A stretch of DNA of 64,000 nucleotides from Notospermus geniculatus (Eukaryota > Nemertea > Pilidiophora > Heteronemertea > Lineidae). Numbering within the stretch: position 1 is the first letter of the stretch; every line of letters starts with the position of its first letter. This document shows, one piece after another, positions 59,526-64,000 of this stretch. Location of the stretch: NCBI GenBank assembly GCA_002633025.1, contig NMRB01000258.1:168669-232668 (forward strand), in the 5' to 3' direction. The notes beneath the pieces were generated by a model that searched no databases, was not told the origin of the DNA, and worked only from the letters and a program-made list of their open reading frames with translations. The translations under genes and the position numbers were made by a program.

Positions 59526-60474
59526 CTGAGAGAAACCTGGTGACGAATTGAGAAACCAGAGAACCCCAAGCCTGGTCATGCTGGTGGTCAACGTGGAAGG
59601 CAATGAGAGGGAGCTTGGACATCAAGTAGAGACCCATATCTTGCAGTCAATAAGTAGAGACAAAAAAAAACATGATAATAGGCTGATACCATGGAGTCAT
59701 GCCTGATAATCTGATCGCCAAAATGTATTTCTCATTTGAATAAACAGAGACCTATTACCAGGCCATCAGTTTCAATTTCATTTTCCAGTAAACAAAGGAC
59801 AGAGCCAGAATGCAAGTGATCATTCCATCCACCACGGCCAACCTTGCACCCAGCACCTACACCATACTACAAGTATTGAATGTGCTTTCAAAACGACCCA
59901 CCGCACAATTAATGTCAATGGAAGGCTGAAGATGGGGGACTTCCATCCGGTGCTGACAAGCTGTAATTTTTCGCCGAAGCTGCGCGGACAAGACGGAAAG
60001 TCAATAACGAGTTCGGACTGGCATTTCACTAATGATTATACTTCAAAACCGATTTCTGGAAATTGAATTTCCAGATAAAATGGCCGGAGAAATCTAATGC
60101 GTACAAAGATGCGGCCAGTGATTATGACCGGAATGACGGCATGATACCTGGCAATAATGGGATCATATCTCGGTGTGGCCGCTCAATAATCAGCCAATAT
60201 CGTGCTGGATAGCATGGCCGACAATTTTCAAATAGATGACTTATTTGATGGACGTTTTCTGTTTAAATTGTGCAAGTTGACATTTAGGTGGTCATCACGG
60301 AAATGGCCTCAGACCATTAACCCTTTCTTCAGTGTTTTGGTTCCAAAGTCTGGAAGAGAGATTCGCTGTTATTTCTCAGGTATTACTGTCTAGAACAAAT
60401 ATGTGGTAAGATTTGAAGTTAACCTCATGCGCATAATGATAAGGGGTTCCATTGAAAGCTTTAGGAATCTCACC
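59526..60474. other. No recognisable feature
   Basis: Short frames only; poly-A run at about 59662. Confidence 0.4.
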
Positions 60475-60515
60475 GAATTTCGCAAATTTTCGACCCCAAC
60501 CGGGGTCTTCCTCAG
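60475..60515 (-). other. Hammerhead-ribozyme-like core motif (degenerate)
   Basis: Minus strand reads CTGAGGA, a spacer A, a perfect hairpin GACCCC-GGTT-GGGGTC, then GAAA. A second small hairpin AATTT-GCG-AAATT follows, and then C. This is the order of the type I hammerhead core (CUGANGA, stem II, GAAA, stem III, NUH). Stem I does not pair convincingly and there is one extra base before stem II. Such motifs are known from Penelope-like retroelements. Here it is probably a fossil of one, or a coincidence. Confidence 0.4.
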
Positions 60516-62261
60516 GCACTTACTGTCGTTTTTTGTGCTCTATGTTGGATATTTAGGAATCTCACATCGTTGTATGCGCCTCAAAACTATAAAAACTTAG
60601 TTGTTTACATCAACCTCCATGTTTTATCCGTATTCAGATCAACAACCGAAGTGGTTGCTGAGAAAAAAGACAGTGTACAGTTTTAAGGACATAAGACGTG
60701 ATCTCACAATAACCAAACAACTGGATTCTGTCCAACATGAATCCAAGATGATTAACTAAATGACATATTAAAGCATCTTACCGATGCCACCACGCTGCTT
60801 ACTAACCCACCAATGTCCACATTACCATTTCAAATGGTGCAGTGGCCATTACGATTCACTGAGTAAATTGACAAGAACTCCGCCATCAGAAGACTCATTT
60901 CCCAATCTCATTTTGTTGAAAGTGCGTGCCACTTTTTACCAAACATCAACGATGAACACGGCCATTTGCTGATGTAGATTGTCCTGGCGTCTTTATCCAG
61001 CCATTGATTTTCAAATAAATTTCCCATCATTGCGCTGGTCAGATTTTTGCCGTAAACTTTTCATGGACAAATTACATTGCGCATGCAGTCACGTCGCACG
61101 ATGTTTTTTGCGCGATTTTAACACACGGTGCTCTGTTCATGTAATGAACTCTTCTTTATTGCCCATGAAAACAGGAAGCATGACGCTGATGTGGAGAGAG
61201 TTGTTGGTGACATGTGACATTTTTGTGGATTTTACTCTATAGTTGTCAGCTAATGGAGAGGATCGTTCATTTGAGCTTGTTCATGAGGTGTTCGTTGAAT
61301 CAACGATGAGTAAGTAATGATTGACAATGGCCATTTTTTCCCTTTCGGGAAGAAGAAGGAAAAGTTGGCAATGAATGGACTAAAGGCTGTGGGCAGAGAA
61401 AAATGGTACTGTGGTTATGCAAGCCACAAAAATACTAAAGAACATTAAGCTTTGAGTTAAGCCTTCACGATTCGAAACCAGAGAAAAAACAAACATACTA
61501 AAGTCATGTAAATGTATACGTCATCGATGCTAAAATACAGGACATGCCAAGATGTCGACCTATAAAAGCGTACATGAATATACCACGTCATTCTTCTGGG
61601 CAGTTGCTTGGAAATATTCAAAAAATTCTGCCTCACTTTTACAGCCAAATCAAGTAAATAGCATCGGAGCCTTAGCTGTCGCGATGGTGCAGGCCATAAA
61701 GCATATCACTTAACCATTGTAACCAGGAAAGTTCCCAGACGCTATAAAAATATAAGATATGACTGTGGATATGCCTGACCATTACCAGTTGAGGAAGGTT
61801 TAATTGATGACAAAGCCAAATGGCTATACTTGTGGTGATTTGTTGGCTTATAGAATATGCCTCTTTTAGGTGCTCGGTTATCAGAGAATGTGGCAATGGG
61901 CACTCCAAGGCTGTGACTCGAGTGGCCTGATAATTTTCGAGGGAATGGACAGCAGTATTGGCATTCTTGAGATGTTTTAGTTACACCAATATTAGATAAT
62001 GGTGTCCTTGATAAGAGGCCAAGATATCTTAAAAGCCAACTAGTTTCACAAGCCATTATGCTTTGAATGTGTCTTTGGAGTTCAGATCATGCCATGTCTC
62101 TATCTCTACGTTGATGTTGAAACGAAGCTACAAATACGTACTTATTTCCAATCCTTCATTTTGGTACATGTATTTGTATGTTTCCATCAGGATCGAGACC
62201 ATAGCATTATTGGCCCTGGTAATATGGAAGAGGCCATCTCAAGCTACTCATTCCTCACTTG
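60516..62261. other. No recognisable feature
   Basis: No supported exon or repeat. Confidence 0.4.
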
Positions 62262-62446
62262 GATGGGGTCTTTTACATGTACAATGTACTTGCCCTTGCA
62301 AAAGAACAAGGTACAAGGCACCACGGCTTACTCCCATGGGATGGGACGGACGTGAAGAGCCAGGGATGACATCCCACATAGCCCGTGCTGGATTCGAACC
62401 CGGAATTGCTTAGTGGATGTGACAACCACTCGGTTATCAAGACTCT
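62262..62446 (-). mobile_element. tRNA-derived SINE, second copy
   Basis: On the minus strand an A-box-like TGATAACCGAGTGGTT (near 62440) is followed by a B box GGGTTCGAATCC (near 62390-62402). A body with GTAAGCCGTGG.GCC and GCAAGGGCAAGTACA follows. Body words match the SINE at 51086. Diverged and certainly old; it is not a tRNA gene. Confidence 0.65.
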
Positions 62447-63446
62447 TCGAAGGCTGAAATAATTTTCTTGCCAACATCGGTCCAAAGTCATTGCTCGTGT
62501 TGAGTGCACTATGACAAACATAGTGCAAAGTCTAATTCCTTAGTCTTTTCATAAGAGTAGTACTTAAATCTGGACAAATATGCCCAACCATCTTTCTTCA
62601 AACAATTAAAATGAACTAGCTCCATATAATAGCATGAAAATTCAACATGGCTCAATCATAAATCCAAATTTCATTAACTTGGCCTTCACATCTGAGGATA
62701 TCCGCAAAGATCAATTACATAAGTCTTTGGATGTCAATTTTAATGTGTACCAATCATCAAAGTCATATTTACTCCTGAGTGAAGAAATCAAATGATAATT
62801 TCCTCAGCAGCCATGAACATCCTTGAAATTCTCTATCCATGTAATCGAGGACTAAAGTCGTCATTCTGAAGTGTACCATTCCAATATCACACAAGGGCTG
62901 ACCAAATTAAGATGTCAAGTTCTAGTTTGTCGAAATGTCGACTGTCAAACGAAAACAATCAACGAGAATCCATCGATGTGCACTGGAGTTGGTTTTATTT
63001 GAATGATGTGAACTCAAACTGATTGCACACGGAGATTGCATAGAAATAGAATATCCATTGAAGTGAGAGAAGCTTTGAGTCTAATGTTGTGGTGAAATGG
63101 ATTTGTTGGCAAATCAAATATACATGGTTCTTTTTGAAATGTACACTGCTGCATGACGTGGAACGATGAAATGAATATGGCATCTTTACAAACAACAAGC
63201 AGGGTCGGGCAGGAAGCTACGAATCTGTCGTGCAAGCCGAGATAAATCCAGGAACTAATGGGCCGGCATCACTAAGTTACCCCAGCTTTTCGGCTTTACA
63301 TCAAACATAATGACTTAAGCTTCTCGTAACACCAAGTAAAGCTTCAATCACCTTGAGGTTTTTGTGGGAACAACCTATAATGAAGTCCCGTCTAAACTAC
63401 TGCTGACGTCGTTACGGACATCAAATATGGCTTCCAGCTGGCAAAA
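62447..63446. other. No recognisable feature
   Basis: Featureless AT-rich sequence. Confidence 0.4.
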
Positions 63447-63671
63447 CTATAATTTGTCATCAACTTTGAGTTCATTTTTTAGTAGTAGTCTGGCAGCCAA
63501 AGCCTTGAATTTGGCTGAAACTGGTTTTGTTGGGTCAGGTTTTTTCTTTGCTGCTTCAAATGGTAAAGGAAATATAGCATGCCCAATCCGATGCTTCATC
63601 AGCCCCACTATGCACCTTTTTACTGTCAGAATACTTACGTAATCCCCAGGATTTTGGCAAGTCCTCCTACT
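63447..63671 (-). CDS. Candidate 3' terminal exon, unknown product
   Basis: The minus strand is open for 74 codons to a TAG (63447-63449). The peptide includes DYVSILTVKRCIVGLMKHRI and ends NELKVDDKL-stop; an internal ATG gives 50 residues. Composition is protein-like: Lys/Ala-rich with a Pro-rich KKKPDPTKPVSAKF. The plus strand over it is a Ser/Phe-rich shadow, as expected opposite a Lys-rich coding strand. Candidate acceptors (…GTAG at about 63665, …GACAG at 63623) have poor pyrimidine tracts. The rest of such a gene would lie beyond the window edge. No family recognised. Confidence 0.35.
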   Translation of the reverse strand, partial: SRRTCQNPGDYVSILTVKRCIVGLMKHRIGHAIFPLPFEAAKKKPDPTKPVSAKFKALAARLLLKNELKVDDKL

Positions 63672-64000
63672 TCACCCAGTTCTTTGTATCTTAATGGTTA
63701 ACACAGATAATTTACTCCTAAATTGGCAAGATAATGATGTAGCCTGGGTGATAGCGATAATTTTTTTCTGGACAACATAAAAAACACAGGTATTATGATG
63801 TCCAGCAAAAATAAATTTGCTGTAAATTGATGAATAAAAGTTCCATCAACGAGACCGAAATTGATTTGGCCAAAAATGTCAATCACGGTGGTCTTGTTAG
63901 GGTATCGTGAGAGGAAATTTATTACATAAAATAACCATGGCCATGTGATAATCTGCAGACCAGATTGATAAGCAGCATGTGGTTGGTGAAAGCGTTACTC
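63672..64000. other. No recognisable feature
   Basis: A 62-codon minus-strand frame at 63698-63886 has a hydrophobic run, but no splice or domain support. Confidence 0.35.

Noticed and set aside
63639-63689. Minus-strand peptide YKELGEVGGLAKILGI followed by GTAAGT, reminiscent of a plasma-membrane calcium ATPase N-terminus
   Set aside because: Only 17 residues, poor acceptor, and it overlaps the better frame at 63447-63671. Too short to claim.

Overview
This 64 kb window looks like nuclear DNA of a marine invertebrate animal; the phylum is not resolved. The sequence is AT-rich and has no long open reading frame (the longest is about 170 codons, and several of the longest lie across repeat arms). 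It is full of short foldback transposons and fragments of dispersed repeats. The octamer TACATGTA is very frequent. The TTAGGG-like tract, tRNA-headed SINEs and LINE reverse-transcriptase debris also fit a metazoan. No complete protein gene could be demonstrated. The window reads as intergenic or intronic DNA, with a few low-confidence candidate exons, the better ones at about 25.8-26.0 kb (+) and 63.45-63.67 kb (-). No rRNA gene, intact tRNA gene, CRISPR array or bacterial-type operon is present.

Layout. 0-13.9 kb is mostly featureless, with a palindromic TA-flanked MITE at 0.75 kb and a TTA-flanked foldback at 9.35 kb. 13.9-23.2 kb is a long imperfect duplication carrying LINE RT relics, a broken exon-like segment and hairpin elements. 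One copy has a TTAA-flanked element the other lacks, and the other has a hairpin element the first lacks. The join contains a single N. I read this as two haplotypes stitched in tandem. 23-34 kb holds a candidate GPS-like exon, a TTAA MITE, a (CAA)n tract, a 48-bp minisatellite and small ORFs. 35-38 kb is a cluster of terminal-inverted-repeat elements, one with a 10-bp target duplication. 39.3-40.9 kb is an 829-bp near-identical repeat split by one N, almost certainly an unmerged contig overlap. 41-44 kb holds three more elements, two of them TA-flanked. 45.7-46.6 kb is an 85-bp minisatellite with an alternating two-unit pattern. 48.8-54.5 kb has a hairpin inside a G-rich TTAGGG-like tract, a second TTAA MITE, a tRNA-derived SINE holding a GC-rich hairpin, a 276-bp foldback and a dispersed repeat. 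56.8-64 kb has further hairpins, a second copy of the 41-kb repeat, a third copy of the TA MITE, an element with an exact 9-bp target duplication, a hammerhead-like motif, a second SINE and the candidate 3' exon.

The clearest biology is the density and variety of non-autonomous palindromic elements. At least six target-site habits can be read directly (TA, TTA, TTAA, 9-10 bp, and two unclear). A group of very short, nearly perfect hairpins shares GGGCC...ATAAA-type ends while their inner arms are unrelated between members. The clearest technical result is that two stretches are probably false duplications from assembling a highly heterozygous genome.
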